The notes under the pieces are model-generated. The model was not told the DNA's origin. It did not search any database and worked only from the letters and a program-made list of their open reading frames with translations. Shown here piece by piece: positions 25,535 to 37,810 of a stretch of DNA of 64,000 nucleotides. Position 1 is the stretch's first letter. Every line of letters starts with the position of its first letter. The DNA lies in contig NC_034011.1 of the NCBI RefSeq assembly GCF_000346465.2, positions 25,975,941 to 26,039,940 on the forward strand. Direction: 5' to 3'. Made by a program: the position numbers and the translations under genes. Source of the DNA: Prunus persica. Lineage: Eukaryota > Streptophyta > Magnoliopsida > Rosales > Rosaceae.

Positions 25535-28500
25535 AAGTTCAAGACCATACAAACAGAGTAGTTGGCAGCTCTTTTTTCTTTGGACAAGAAATGCATTGGC
25601 AGCTTCATTTACTAATGGACATTATTATATCTCACTATTGTGTTGTCTTTATATTTTTGTTTCTAACCCAATATTAGAAAGTGGAGATAACAGTTAGGAT
25701 CTAACCTCTTTCTAAAATGAGAGATAATACTTGTTTTTGTTTTTAGCCATTTAAACTATCGATATATTATGTTAAATGCATAAGGTTTAGTTTGAATTGG
25801 TGTATAACCTTCTCAGGTCACTGACTCAAAGTGTTGGACTCCTTTCCTATACATTTTTGAGGTCGATGGGCAACAACAACGTAGTTGTACCAATGGTGAG
25901 TTTGATTTCATGGCATCCTTTTATATGTGCTAAATATCTTTTGCAAGTTCACCCAAACTAAAAGGTAATATCCATGCCAAATTGTGGAGTCTACAATAGG
26001 TGAACTTGCTGTTTAAGTGTCCTGTCTGAAAGTTAAAAAATGGCCTACTTGAACGTGGCCAGAATTACTATCAAGGACTTCCTCCTTGAAGACTAAAAAA
26101 TTAGCAGAGTGGATGTGATGCAGAGTCAATAAGGGAAAAGAGATAAACTTGATTCCCAAATTAACCACATATCCCTAAAATTGTGGTTCTCATAATTCTC
26201 TATCAAGATGATCACAACCTAGCGAGAGTATTTGGCTTTGATCAATTTTTGTCATATGAAAAGATAAATTTTCGTAAGGCTTCAACATATGCTATCACTT
26301 TATTAGGGCAGGGACATTGTAATGCCATCTTGGGTTCACTTATCAGTGTGAAATGCTGTGAGTCGATTTTTAATGTTGTTTTTTCGCTTAACCCAAATGG
26401 AATTCACAAGTGTGCCTTTGATAGTATTTTCAGTTTCTTTAACAGGCCCTTTTTATAGGAATCTAATAACTATTTAACTCAGAACACAGTGTGGGTCTTC
26501 CCATTACTACAGGTGGATTATGAGTTTAACTCATCAGCTAGAACGTTCGGGCCCTTAATTCCACATGATGAAGATCATTTTTCTTCTAACCTGACCATGC
26601 TGTTGCAGTGGTCTCCTTATTCAACGGAAGACGAGTTGCTGAAGCAAGTAAGCCTGCAAAAATAATTTTGCATTAATCTTAGCGTAAACTTTGCCTCATG
26701 AGAAGGACTCTTGCATTCCTATGTGTTGCTTCCCTAAAGTACATACTGTTCTTTATTAATGAGGTGATTTGGACCCTAAATGAAGTGTTAAAAATAAGAG
26801 TCTTATTTATTATGGCAAACAATTGATTATGTGTAATTGGCCCTTGATCAAGTGTGTGCACATATCCTTACATGCATACACACATCTTTACATGTGTACA
26901 TTATACACCTACATACATGCATTCATGCAGACATTGTATGCACATAAGTATATATAAACATATTTGATTTATTAACCCAATTGTCAGTTTGATGATATAG
27001 GGGATCATGGAACAAAAGTAGTCATTTACAATCTTTGGTTAAATGATGATGGGGAGATGGAACTAGATTTTGATTCAGATCCTGAGGTTCTGTTCATCCC
27101 TTTGCTTCATTTCGTTCACTTTTGAATCAAATTGGATACATTGCTACTGTAATCTTATTCTTGCAGGATATTTGTATTAACGGTGACAAAACTGGCAGAA
27201 TGAAACAAATTCAGTATGTTGCTAACCTATATCAGCACTCTCTCCGTGTAAGTATGGAGTTCACATTTTGAAGTTGACTATTAAAATAAGTTTGTCTTCA
27301 TTAAATCATGGTCTGGTTTCATGCTCCACAGGCATATGCATCAATCCTGTATAGACAGCTACCAGAGTACTTTAGAATAATTTTGCGTGGACGAGATATT
27401 GAGTACCATAATATTGCCGAGGATCTCAAATATGTTCAGTTTATCAAGTATATGCCACAAGTTGATGGAAACCTGGAGGTTTGTGCTGTCTACAATTCCA
27501 CCATGCCTACGTCCATGCTAATTTATAGCTACTACTAATTGCACCCTGTAATTTATAAGACGCGTCCAACTTTATTGTATCACATCAGTTTCCTCCTTGC
27601 CTTTCTGTGTTAATGCCTGGTTGACTGATACTTATCAATAAATGGCCGACTAGAAGAAATACTCAAGTTCTGTAAGTCATTATGAATTATCTCTATAGTC
27701 TACTTGGAGGCCTTAAGATGAAGCAAATTAAACGGACTGCATTTTTCCTTCTTACTAGAGACAACATGACCATGAATAATAGAGTATTATCATGATGAAG
27801 TCGTCTGAATTTTATTTGTAGTAAAACCATGTCTGAAGAGTAGTCGTGTCTTGAAATGATAACTATAGATCGAAAAGTGCGTCTCTGTTCAGAAAAAAGC
27901 TTGTATGATGATCAATAACCCCATCTAATCCTGTTCACCCCAAATGTGTTTGTGCAAGTGCATGCTGTCTTTAAGTGGTGTGCGCCTGTGTTTTGTTAGT
28001 ATCCAGTTGCTGTATTATAGTTGATTGCTTCATTGTTCAGGTTGAAATTATTACCGCAATAGGGTTTTTGAAGGAAGCACCACATGCTAATACTCATGGT
28101 TTTAATATCTACCATCGGAATCGTCTGATACTGGTAATTTTCTTCTCTTACATTGTTAAACAGGTTATCTATAAAATTAATTCACTAACCTTTTCTCTAA
28201 CATCTTACATAGTGAAAAGTGTTGCTAATTCATGAGTAGTGAACTGCACCAATTATACAGTATTAGCAAAGTTAACTATGTACTTCTGCTACACCTACAT
28301 ATATTTTGCAACACCCATAGAACCCATAGTTATTTTGTCTAAGGCTCTGCTGTTGTTGCCTTCAATATGCAGTCTAGATATTTTAAACTATGTTTGTCAA
28401 ATGTCATGGGATGGATTTCTGTTTGCAAATTTGTGAAGAATGAATGAAACTATAATTTGATATGTCATTTACATAACTTTTATTAATTGAATTCCAGAAC

Positions 28501-30111
28501 TTATATAGACGAGGGCTATGTGTACGCATGTGATCTTGTTCCTCACTCCTAGAAAAAAAAAAATTAAAAAAATAAACTACTTGTTCACCACTTATGCTTT
28601 TCTTATTTATTTATTTTTGGCAGCCATTTTGGCGTGCAGTTGGATGTACAAACGGTACTGGAAGAGGAGTTGTCGGTGAGAACTCCGGACTGCACTTATC
28701 TAGGCTAGTTCAAACAGTTGTATATGGTTGATGATTTTTTATGTGATAGTATTACTATTTTTGTAGGTGTCCTGGAACCAGATTTTATTCAGCCAACTCA
28801 CAACAAGCAAGATTTTGAGAAAACTTCCCTCTTCCAAAAGCTTGAAGATCGTTTAAAGCAAATGACAGTGGAGTACTGGTGAGCTACCTCTTACATGCTT
28901 TATTTTTAATCTTAAGATATATATATTCATGGAAATAAAATTTTTAAATCGGTTGTTGAGTTGAGTTGCTTTAAAGATTATTAAATTATAAATATAGTAT
29001 TAGCATTGTTGGGCTTTTTACAGTTCTTGGGCTTAGGCCTCACATGCAATGTTTAAAAGAAAAACCCCATTTTGCTTAAACATATCATTACCCAAATCAC
29101 ATTTTAATACTATGGTCTAAGACCCAAACCCAAAACCCAAAACCAGATCTTTGTCTAAGAAATAGTTAACCAAAAGTCGCAGACATAAATGAAACTGTGC
29201 GTTTCAGTACAAGTAGCAGTATACTGAACAAGCAACAACGACGTTTTTGAAGAATTAAAAAGGGTTTTCTTCTTCTTATCTCTGTAAAAATTGACTCGTA
29301 CAATTACTTGTAATAATTTCCGGTTTGACTTATTTTTCTGTTGTACCTTGGCAGGAACAAACATTGCAAACTGATTGGTTATCAGCAAGTTAAAAAAACT
29401 CCATCGACAACGACAACATTACCTTCTTCCGTAACTCAGAATTGTGTGGACCAAGACCAACCTTTGTTACTGAATCATGGTTCCCAATATGAAAGCTCAA
29501 ACTCAAGAGCAGGTTTGATAAAAAAGAGGAAGGATCTTCTTGATCCTCCACTGAAACTACAACATGCAAAAAGGCACATGGGATCATCCTGTGGAACTGA
29601 TGTCCAGTGCATTAGTGAAGAGGTTTACTTCTATATTCTCAAATTTGGTGTCAAAACATATCTCTGCTGCGACCTCACTCTGTTTGGCTTCACTAGATTA
29701 ATGTTGGATGCTTATTATACATTCCTTGATGCATTTTTTTGGTAGCCTGAAAATAGCGTTGAGGGCATGATGCGAGTTTCACAGAAGATGCTTCTGATGC
29801 AAGAAAACAAAAGGCTTCAGTCACGGTAAGTACAAAAGCAATATGGTTGCTCACCATTTGCGTAATTATCACACATTATAATTGTTTTGGAATTTCTCAC
29901 GTGTCTTGTTGCTTCCAGGCTGCTCGCATTGGAGAAAATGGTGCAAGAACTTGATTTGAAGGTAGGTCTGCGAGCAACTCTCTGTGTGTGTGGAGAAAAT
30001 ATACATCAAGTTTTTACCTCATTTTGTAGTTAATATAGTTAGTCTTTTAATCAACATGATATTACAATTGGTGCAGGTGCAACAACTGAAGGATGAACAA
30101 AAGAATGTACT

Positions 30112-30143
<32 letters not shown>

Positions 30144-30353
30144 AAAAAAAAGAAAAAAGGAAAAAAAAGGGACTGATATCAGATTTTTACCTGATTTGGT
30201 AGTTGACATAGTTTATAGTCTTTAATCATGATGAAGTTATAATTGGTGCAGGTGGAACAACATGCAGGTGAACTAGAGAATGAACTGACACAGCTGACAC
30301 AGACGTTGTTTGAATCATGCAAATGGAATATGTACAAGCAGCACGTTTGCTAG
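23030..30353 (+). CDS. MORC: MORC-family GHKL ATPase (CRT1/MORC1-like)
   Basis: A microrchidia ATPase; plant MORCs compact chromatin, reinforce silencing of transposons and affect disease resistance. Early exons are 23030-23237, 23698-23772, 23860-23894 and from 24879; reading frames join exactly. The GHKL motifs are present: AELLDNAVDE (the Glu and Asn of the N box), DDGGGMDPDAIRRCMSFGFS, then YGNGFKTSSMRLGADV. They are followed by the transducer (S5) region with QFDDIGDHGTKVVIYNLWLN, FRIILRGRDIEYHNIAEDLK and PFWRAVGCTNGTGRGVVGVL. A C-terminal coiled coil (MRVSQKMLLMQENKRLQSRL onward) ends at the TAG, 30351-30353. The motif order and the acidic N terminus (NIIDLCSDDEMG) favour the MORC1/CRT1-type clade over MORC6, but I cannot separate paralogues. 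An assembly gap lies in one intron. All catalytic residues I can see are intact. Confidence 0.92.
25359..25458. other. Assembly gap, 100 N
   Basis: Exactly 100 undetermined bases inside a MORC intron, directly followed by an (AG)n tract. The size is the conventional placeholder, so the real gap length is unknown. The exons on either side join in frame, so no coding loss is implied. Confidence 0.99.
25459..25530. repeat. (AG)36 microsatellite
   Basis: A pure AG run of about 72 bp abutting the assembly gap, which it probably caused. It generates long open frames of Arg-Glu or Leu-Ser that are not genes. Confidence 0.95.
30112..30139. repeat. (CT)n tract in a MORC intron
   Basis: A run of CT units immediately after a probable splice donor (AAGAAT|GTACTT). 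Confidence 0.85.
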
Positions 30354-30681
30354 ACAGGGGAGGATAAAACATTTCAATCTTTTGTATTAAAATATTTTGC
30401 CCATACTCCATAGGTGACTGGAAATTACATTAACCTTAACCTTTTTAGGGTGGTAGATTACATAGCCCGTCATACCATGAAAACAAGAAGATGGCAAGTA
30501 GACTTGTATAGTTGCAGAATCTCTCCCTTAATGAAAATTTTCTGTTTATATTGATCGGCATTCGTCAGTATGGTATTGGTTGATTCTCTTCTTTCTCATC
30601 GTATGCAAGAGAGAGAAAAAATACTTCAAAGGCATGTCTATTTCCAGGTGATACGAAAAATGTATAATGACATGTTAACTT
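30354..30681. other. Convergent 3' region between MORC and PPR
   Basis: Only 328 bp separate the two stop codons, so the 3' UTRs of the two transcripts very likely approach or overlap on opposite strands. Confidence 0.6.
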
Positions 30682-32877
30682 CTAGATGGCTAGCATTTCA
30701 AAACGTACAAGTTCTAAAAGATCATAAATCTCAGCTAACTGACAGTGAGATGCGTCTTCTGAATAAAAACAGTGGACTTCATTTTTCACCTCTATCCAAC
30801 TACAGCCACCACTCTTCTTCAATCCCCTGTCCTTCATTAATCTCCTAATATTCAGAACATCACCCCATCTTCCAGCTGAAGCATAAATATTTGACAACAT
30901 TACATACCCTGCAGAGTTTTTTTCTACTAATTCCCAAAGCTTCTTAGCTGTCCTTTCTGCTATCTCCTCATTTTTATGTTTACTACACCCACTCAATAGA
31001 GCTGACCATGCATTGGTTTCAGGTTCGAATGGCATGGATTTTAAAAGCTCTTCAGCTTCTACAAGGCGTCCTGATCGGGACAGTATATCCACCATGCAGG
31101 TGTAGTGTCTTCCCTTTGGCTTTGTACCATAAACAGCCTCCATTGAATTAAAGTACTGCAATCCATCATCAACTAAACCAGTGTGAGAACAAGCGAAAAG
31201 AACCGATAAAAGCATGAGCTCATTAGGAGCAACAATTGAAGTTCTATTCATTTCCTCAAACAAAAGCAGAGATTCCTCAGCAAAACCATTTTCTGCTAAC
31301 CCCTGAATCATCACAGTCCAACTGACTTCATTCTTCTCAGGCATCCGATCAAATACCTTCTTAGAGCTCTCAATATCCCCGGATTTCGCATACATATCAA
31401 TGAGGGCTGTACCGACAAAAACATCACACTGGGTTCCATGTTTAATTATTTTTCCGTGGAGGTTCTTTCCTTTCTCTAACGAGGCTATGCTCGCACAACC
31501 ACAGAGCACACTTGAGAAGGTGGATGTGTTTGGAGTTTCTCCACACAAAAGCATCTCATTAAATACTAGAAATACCTTATCCAATTCTTTGTTCTCTAAG
31601 TAACCTCCGACCATAGTATTCCACGACACATTGTTCGGTGCAGGTATGCTATTAAACAACACCTTAGCTTCTTCCATTTGTCCATTCAGACAATACCCAC
31701 CAACCATAGAATTCCATGACACCACACTTTTCTCCAACATTGAGTCAAATGCCAAGCGGCCATCCTTAGTTTTTCCACATTTACAGTACAAGTCGACAAG
31801 AGAACTACTGATGAAGACATCTTTCTCACATCCAATTTTTACAACATGTGCATGGATGTTCATTCCCACTCGCAAATCCTCGAGGGTAGCCAGCGCACTA
31901 AGCGTGATAGCCAAACAGGACCTATTTGGGACGAACCCATTGCGGGACATCTGAAGAAAGAGCTTCAATGCTTCTTCAGGATGTCCACTCTGACTGTACC
32001 TCGCAATCATTGCACTCCAAGAAACTTCATTTCTTTCTGGCATCTCTTCAAAGATTCGACGCGCTTCCCTCAAGTCCCCCATCCCAACATACATATCTAG
32101 GATCGCAGTCCAAGAGACAACATCTTTCTTTTCCATTTGATCAAATATTCTCTTGGCCAAAGCCTTTTCGCCCATCTTCAAACACAAAGTAATTAAGGAA
32201 TTAGAAACTGATATATTGTGTTCAAAGCCAGTCTTAACAATCAACCCCAAAACACTCATTCCCAAACCAATTTCACCAAACCCGGCACAAGCTCTCAAAA
32301 CAGAAGTAAATGTAATATCATTAGGCCTGACCCCAGAATCAAGCAGCTTCAGAAAAAGCTTCAGGGCTTCAGCATTCAACCCATTCTGCACCAACCCATT
32401 AATCGCCGCCGTCCAAGAAACCACATTATGAAATGGATTTCTCTCAAAGTACCACATTGACTCATCCACTCTTCCATACCTCATCAAACCCGATATTAAG
32501 GCAGTCCAAGAAACCTCGTTTCTTTCAGGCATTTCGTCAAACAAGCGGCGAGCTTGATCAAGATTTCCCCACTGAATGTTGGCATTAATCAAGCAATTAT
32601 GCACAGTAGGATCAAACCCATCAAACCCCTTAACGATCTCACTAACTTGAGCAGATTTTCTTGAATCCAGGTACATAATTAGAAGCCTAATGGCTATATA
32701 TCTCTCTGATGAAAGACCCATCTTGATCAAATGGTTATGAAGGACCATTCCCTCATTGATGAGCCTATTTTCGGTGAGGTTCTTCAAGAGAGACCCACAT
32801 TTTTGTACGTAAGTTTTGAAATCTTTGCTTGGGCTAGTGGCGAAGAGGGTTTTGAATTTGATGGCACTTCGTCTCAT
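30682..32877 (-). CDS. Pentatricopeptide repeat protein, PLS class with E/E+ tail
   Basis: An intronless 731-aa protein. It is built of back-to-back P, L and S repeats, seen as recurrent phrases such as DVVSWTAILDMYVGMGDLRE, RNEVSWSAMIARYSQSGHPE and DVFVGTALIDMYAKSGDIES. It ends with the E and E+ type signature GCSWIEVKNEVHCFY then SHCQLAEIYDLLELV, and stops there, so no DYW deaminase domain is present. PLS-E proteins bind organellar RNA in a sequence-specific way and usually guide C-to-U editing, with deaminase activity supplied in trans by a DYW protein. The basic N terminus (MRRSAIKFKTLFATSPSKDF) is consistent with mitochondrial or plastid import. The RNA target is not predictable by eye. 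The gene is convergent with MORC. Confidence 0.93.
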   Translation of the reverse strand: MRRSAIKFKTLFATSPSKDFKTYVQKCGSLLKNLTENRLINEGMVLHNHLIKMGLSSERYIAIRLLIMYLDSRKSAQVSEIVKGFDGFDPTVHNCLINANIQWGNLDQARRLFDEMPERNEVSWTALISGLMRYGRVDESMWYFERNPFHNVVSWTAAINGLVQNGLNAEALKLFLKLLDSGVRPNDITFTSVLRACAGFGEIGLGMSVLGLIVKTGFEHNISVSNSLITLCLKMGEKALAKRIFDQMEKKDVVSWTAILDMYVGMGDLREARRIFEEMPERNEVSWSAMIARYSQSGHPEEALKLFLQMSRNGFVPNRSCLAITLSALATLEDLRVGMNIHAHVVKIGCEKDVFISSSLVDLYCKCGKTKDGRLAFDSMLEKSVVSWNSMVGGYCLNGQMEEAKVLFNSIPAPNNVSWNTMVGGYLENKELDKVFLVFNEMLLCGETPNTSTFSSVLCGCASIASLEKGKNLHGKIIKHGTQCDVFVGTALIDMYAKSGDIESSKKVFDRMPEKNEVSWTVMIQGLAENGFAEESLLLFEEMNRTSIVAPNELMLLSVLFACSHTGLVDDGLQYFNSMEAVYGTKPKGRHYTCMVDILSRSGRLVEAEELLKSMPFEPETNAWSALLSGCSKHKNEEIAERTAKKLWELVEKNSAGYVMLSNIYASAGRWGDVLNIRRLMKDRGLKKSGGCSWIEVKNEVHCFYSEDASHCQLAEIYDLLELVRFEMLAI

Positions 32878-33900
32878 GCTGCGCGCGCGAGCTATTTAAA
32901 TTAGCTGCCTACATATACATTTATACAGTCAAAGAAGAAAACATGAGAGAAGCCTCAGACCATGCTTGACGTGGTTGTGTTGGTATTACGACACGTGGCT
33001 TTCAAGTCTCAATGATTTTGAAGGTTACGTTGTGTTGGTCTTCTCAGTTAATTTTGTCGTCGTTATATGATGGGAGGCTAATTCTACTTTATTGAAGAAT
33101 TCAAATTGCCTCTCCAACTCTATTCTTGTCGGTATTGTCGACATGAATATCATTTGAAAGGATTTATTCGTTAATCGTCTTTCTTTCACTTTCGAAAATC
33201 AATTGGGTTGTTTGTTTTTATTTGTGATAGGTTAACAATATAGAGAAGTTCGCCAAGCGGAGAAAATCCAAGTGGAGAATCGGAACCTAATTAAGATGCT
33301 CAATTCAATGCAAATTTGGCACCATCTAATCTCTCAATGCATATCTAGCTACCTTGGTTTGGGTTACGAGTTTAAAACCATCCCCAGTTGAGACCTAGCA
33401 TCTTGATTCAACTGATGGGAAAAGATATGAGCCTCTCGCATAATTTGGGTGGGTAAGGGTAACCCTCATTTTGACAGCAAGACACCAAGAATTTAAGGCC
33501 ATTGACAAACGTCCTTGTAGTGGATTTTGGAAGTGTGAGTGGGCCATTGCTTCTTTTGTCATTATCCTCATGATTCCACCAATACTACAAATTGAAGACT
33601 TGAAATAGAAACCCTAATATTTACTTTAACCTTTTAATCAAATTGAAAAGTTAATGGTACATATGATGGCCACGCATTCCTACACACATGCGCACACACA
33701 AATCTTAAACTTCAAAGCACCAATATATGTTACCAAAATGAAAAATATCAGACACAGAAAGAACAGCTACCATGAGTAAAAGCACTTTTGCGTGCTGAAG
33801 CCGGGCTCCTGCTCTTTCCCTCTTCTTTACACCGCGCTACTTCAAAAAGCAGAAATATTCTGATAATCAAATTCACAAAGCCAATTACTTAACAGCCACC
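32878..33900. other. Divergent intergenic region between PPR and NRT2.7
   Basis: About 1 kb with no gene. It must hold both promoters. Immediately before the NRT2.7 start the context GCCACCATGG is a strong translation-initiation context. Confidence 0.6.
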
Positions 33901-35062
33901 ATGGAAGCTGAAGCTGAAACTGAAGCTAATCCTGAACAAGTAGATCATCTGTTTTCATTACCAGTAGATGCTGATCAAAAGGCCACAGAGTTTAGGCTAT
34001 TCTCAATTGCGCCACCGCACATGCTCGCCTTCCACCTTGCATGGTTCTCTCTTTTCTCCAACTTCTTCTCCACCTTCTCCATCCCTCCCCTCCTCGCCGT
34101 CATCCAAGACGACCTCAATCTCACGGACACGGACACCGGCCGAGCCGGCACGGCCGCCTTCCTCGGCTCCATCTTCTCCCGCATTGCCATGGGCCCCATC
34201 TGCGACCTCGTGGGCCCGCGCATCGCCATCGCCACCCTCTCCCTCATCACCGCCCCCGTCATCCTCTCCACCTCCCTCGTCTCCTCCCCGCACTCCTTCA
34301 TTGCCCTCCGCTTCCTCACCGGCTTTTCGCTCGCCAACTTCGTCGCCAACCAGTTCTGGATGAGCTGCATGTTCTCCGGCTGCGTCGTCGGCCTCGCCAA
34401 CGGCTTCTCCGCCGGCTGGGCCAACATGGGATCCGGCGTCACCCAGTTGGTCATGCCCCTCATTTATACTCTCATCATGTCCTTCAACGTACCGTCCTCC
34501 ACAGCTTGGAGGCTTGCATTTATTGTGCCCGCAGTTTTCCAAGCTGTCACAGCCTTATTGGTCCTGGCTTTCGGGCAAGACGTACCTTCTGGGAGCTACA
34601 GAAGCTTGAAGAAGGTTAATATTGGCAAAGAGAGCTTGTGCAAAGTTTTCTGTCACGGGGCCAAGAATTACAGAGCTTGGATTTTGGCCTTGACTTATGG
34701 ATTCTGTTTTGGGGTGGAGATGACGACTGATAATATAATAGCTCAGTATTTCTACGACAGGTTTGATGTGAATATTCAAGTGGCGGGGATCATAGCGGGG
34801 AGCTTTGGGATGGCGAATTTCTTTTCGAGGCCGAGCGGAGGGTTGGTTTCTGATAGGATGGGGAGAAGGTTTGGGATGAGAGGGAGATTGTGGGGGTTGT
34901 GGGTGACGCAGACAGTGGCTGGGTTGTTGTGCTTGTTACTCGGGCGAGTCAACTCGCTCTGGGGATCCATACTTGTCATGTGTGCCTTCTCTGTCTTTGT
35001 TCAAGCAGCCTCGGGCCTAACGTTTGGTGTGGTTCCCTTTGTGTCCAAAAGGTAAGTAACAA

Positions 35063-35117
<55 letters not shown>

Positions 35118-35689
35118 GTGTGTGTTGGGTCCCACTTCTACTGCTTGAATCTTTTAAGACATGAAGATGATGGAGGATCATTCCTCCCTCGTTCTTGGCT
35201 TTCAATCTTCCGGAAAATAAGACAATATTGGAGTGACTAACTAGCTAAGCTAGACAGATCTCAACTGTAATTCCACATGAACGGGTGGGTGACTGTGAGG
35301 AAAGATGATCATCTGTCAAAGGCCACAGTCGCCCACGTTCGCGTGATATGCTAACACTGCTCATTTGTTTAATTACTGCAAAAAGACTTTGCACTAATCA
35401 TTTACATTAATGTTAATGCAGGTCACTAGGTGTGGTATCGGGGATTACAGGCAGTGGAGGGACTGTAGGGGCGGTGATAACCCAGCTGTTGCTGTTCTCA
35501 GGCTCTAAATTCTCCAAGCAGACGGGCATTTCTCTGATGGGTATCATGATGATTGTGTGCACTCTCCCAATCTCCCTTATCTACTTTCCTCAGTCGGGTG
35601 GAATGTTCTGTGGCCCTTCCTATGGCTCTGATGATCGTCTCAAGGGGCCAGAAACTGATGAAACAAACCATTATCGCTTGCTCCAATAA
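33901..35689 (+). CDS. NRT2.7: High-affinity nitrate transporter, NRT2.7 type
   Basis: Two exons, 33901-35051 and 35422-35689, give 472 aa. It is a 12-helix major facilitator of the nitrate/nitrite porter family. Signatures include FHLAWFSLFSNFFSTFSIPP at helix 1, the MFS loop motif (SRIAMGPICDLVGPRIA), the nitrate signature region (ANQFWMSCMFSGCVVGLANG; SAGWANMGSG) and SDRMGRRFGMRGRLWGLW. The last exon supplies SLGVVSGITGSGGTVGAV. The short N terminus with PVDADQKATEFR and the FSIPPLL wording, and the lack of the longer cytosolic tail of NRT2.1-like proteins, place it in the NRT2.7 branch. In Arabidopsis, NRT2.7 is a tonoplast protein loading nitrate into seed vacuoles and acts without NAR2. 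The position of the single intron near the C terminus looks typical. The first part of exon 1 is strikingly rich in C-ending codons. Confidence 0.95.
35067..35111. repeat. (CT)n microsatellite in the NRT2.7 intron
   Basis: About 22 CT units, starting some 15 bases downstream of the splice donor. Confidence 0.95.
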
Positions 35690-36046
35690 AGAATTTATCT
35701 AACAAGGCCTTCATTTCATTTGGGCCTCAAGTTTCATATGGAGCAAGTACTAGTTGATCCAATTATGTAAAGTGGTCACGTACCGTACAAGACTCAAGAG
35801 CTATACATGAATTAGCCTTTCTGAAGAAAATGATTGGCCTTCATTTGTAGTTAGGTTGTTTTAAAAAAATACTAAATAAAGACTGCATTTGATAGCTAAA
35901 CTGAATACGTATGATTGCTTGTGGTCGAGGGACCCTCCACTTTCCATACAGTGCCACAAGAACATGCAAGTTCGATCAACTGAATACTGAAGCTCGATAA
36001 AACGACACTGAACTTACCGTGTTTTCTTGCCATTCAATGATATGCT
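35690..36046. other. NRT2.7 3' UTR and short spacer
   Basis: About 360 bp between two convergent genes. No gene seen. Confidence 0.6.
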
Positions 36047-37810
36047 TTAGAGTTCCTTATGAGAATGCAGCAGCCGATGCTTGATTGCATCCAAAGTTGG
36101 CAACGGCCACCAACCACCAAGAATTCCAACCAAAGTGTACTTCTGGTCTCTTACTTCAACTCTAGCCAGACACAAAAGCTGAAAGTCTTCAACTTCAACC
36201 TTACTTGCGTACAATGACTGAAGAAAAGTAAACATAAGATTTTAGAAGTGTGTTATCCTTAAATGTTATAGTTTTTCAAAGTAGTAACCACTAAAATTTT
36301 ATAATGATAACAGGACACTTGCCTTGTTATATAAGTGAGGTTCTCCGCGCTTAAGTCGATGACACAACTGCAAAACATTAAGTTTGAAATAAAGGTTTAT
36401 TCCACAAGAACTACTATTACCATCAACACTATAGCTTTGATCAATCTATTGTTAAATTATAATGCAATGGTCACCGAAAACAATGTGCAGTAGTCATTAC
36501 CCAAAAAACAAGGTGCCACTTCTGAGAATTAAAGTCATAGAACAATAAGAGACTTGTTAGTTCCTACCATACTACAACCCACCCAATATGAAATGAAAGC
36601 AGCTCCTCAAATTAAGTGTTCAGTAAAAAAATGAAATCTACATTTCTTCAGATTGCAGAAACAGAGACATGGTTACCTTCCAATAGGGTAAAAGGTAGAA
36701 AGTCACTGATTAATTAGGTGTTAAAAAATTAGTAAATGTATAAAAGTACCAGGGGATGCTTCCTTACCTCATCCACGAAACCATAAACTGAGAAAGGACT
36801 AGGCTTGGTGCTCAGGAGGAAAAGAATTAGCTTCAATGCAAATGGTGCAAGTGTAACAGAATCATCCCAGTATGCCAACATAGTGACGAAGAAAAAGAAA
36901 GGCAACCAGATTTTCCTCACAAACATCCAGACGGCATGTTGATCTTCCTCCACATCTGAAGCACCAGACACTTCCAGATTAAGATCATTCACCAAAATAT
37001 CATGGCCTACATTATTAAAATTCAAATCAAAGGGAGTCAGTAAGAGGTAGGCGTCTACAGAACATAAGACTTCAAAATGGGCACGAGAGTTAAGAACATA
37101 TAATAAATCAGGTGCTTGCTCACCATCCATGGCATATGCAGCATTTGGCAAGAAGCTGATTGACCCAAGAAAAACTGACACACCAAGAATACTTCCAAAT
37201 CTTAGTATACTTCCTCCTGAAAGGAATGTCAAAATTATGGGTACCCATTAAACATTATGCTGGCTGCAGAGACAACCCAGTTTTTATTTAGGGTTCATTA
37301 GTGAATGGCATCAACATGTTCAAGTTTTAACTTTTAACAACCAAAACCACCAGAAATTGACATCATAAAGTCTAATTGAATATTAGCGCCACAATATGAT
37401 GATCAACGACAAAAATCCTACAATTTCCAAATCCAATTTGAAGTATAAAGTTTACTTTAGCATTTTCAAGCGGTAGAAGCAAAATCGAATAGGCGACTTG
37501 CCTGAAAACCAGAATTTCTGAAGAGAATTTCTTTGCATATTCAATGAACAATAATATGCTGAGGCACGGTTGCGTAGCACAGGTTGAACGCCCTTTAACA
37601 AGGCCTTCAAAGGTTCAAACTCGGCATAAGCTGAACAAGTGATTACACCCAAACAATCAAATGTTAAAAGATTGAATATGAAAAGCAGACAAACTTTCCC
37701 CACAAAAAGTACTTACAGAATTGCCTCGAATGAGAGATTGAGGAACGGGAAGAGATTAGTAAATCTAGGGATTGTCGAAATGAACAAAGAAATTTTCTTG
37801 CATTCGCCAT
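36047..37810 (-). CDS. Unrecognised plant membrane protein, six exons, 256 aa
   Basis: Exons on the minus strand, 37810-37717, 37630-37502, 37216-37124, 37006-36768, 36367-36323 and 36217-36047, sum to 771 nt with consistent phases, so the model is well supported. I do not recognise the family. The N terminus MANARKFLCSFRQSLDLLIS is basic and Ser/Arg-rich, suggesting import into plastids or mitochondria. A hydrophobic stretch (FGSILGVSVFLGSISFLPN) ends in NAAYAMDG, which resembles a processing site. Two more hydrophobic segments follow (WLPFFFFVTMLAYW; LAPFALKLILFLLS), then a soluble tail (ASKVEVEDFQLLCLARVEVR) that ends in the sequence HSHKEL. Introns 2 and 5 use GC donors (CAG|GCAAGT and AAG|GCAAGT); the only nearby GT sites would break the frame. 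Likely a conserved organellar membrane protein of unknown function. Confidence 0.8.

Noticed and set aside
25211..25697. Long frames of alternating Arg-Glu or Leu-Ser
   Set aside because: They are translations of the (AG)n tract and 100 N on both strands, within a MORC intron.
31400..32460. Several plus-strand frames
   Set aside because: Antisense shadows of the intronless PPR gene.
33968..34619. Long overlapping frames on both strands opposite NRT2.7 exon 1
   Set aside because: These are shadow frames produced by the GC-rich, C-ending codon usage of the real exon; the alternative products are low-complexity Pro/Ser/His/Gly.
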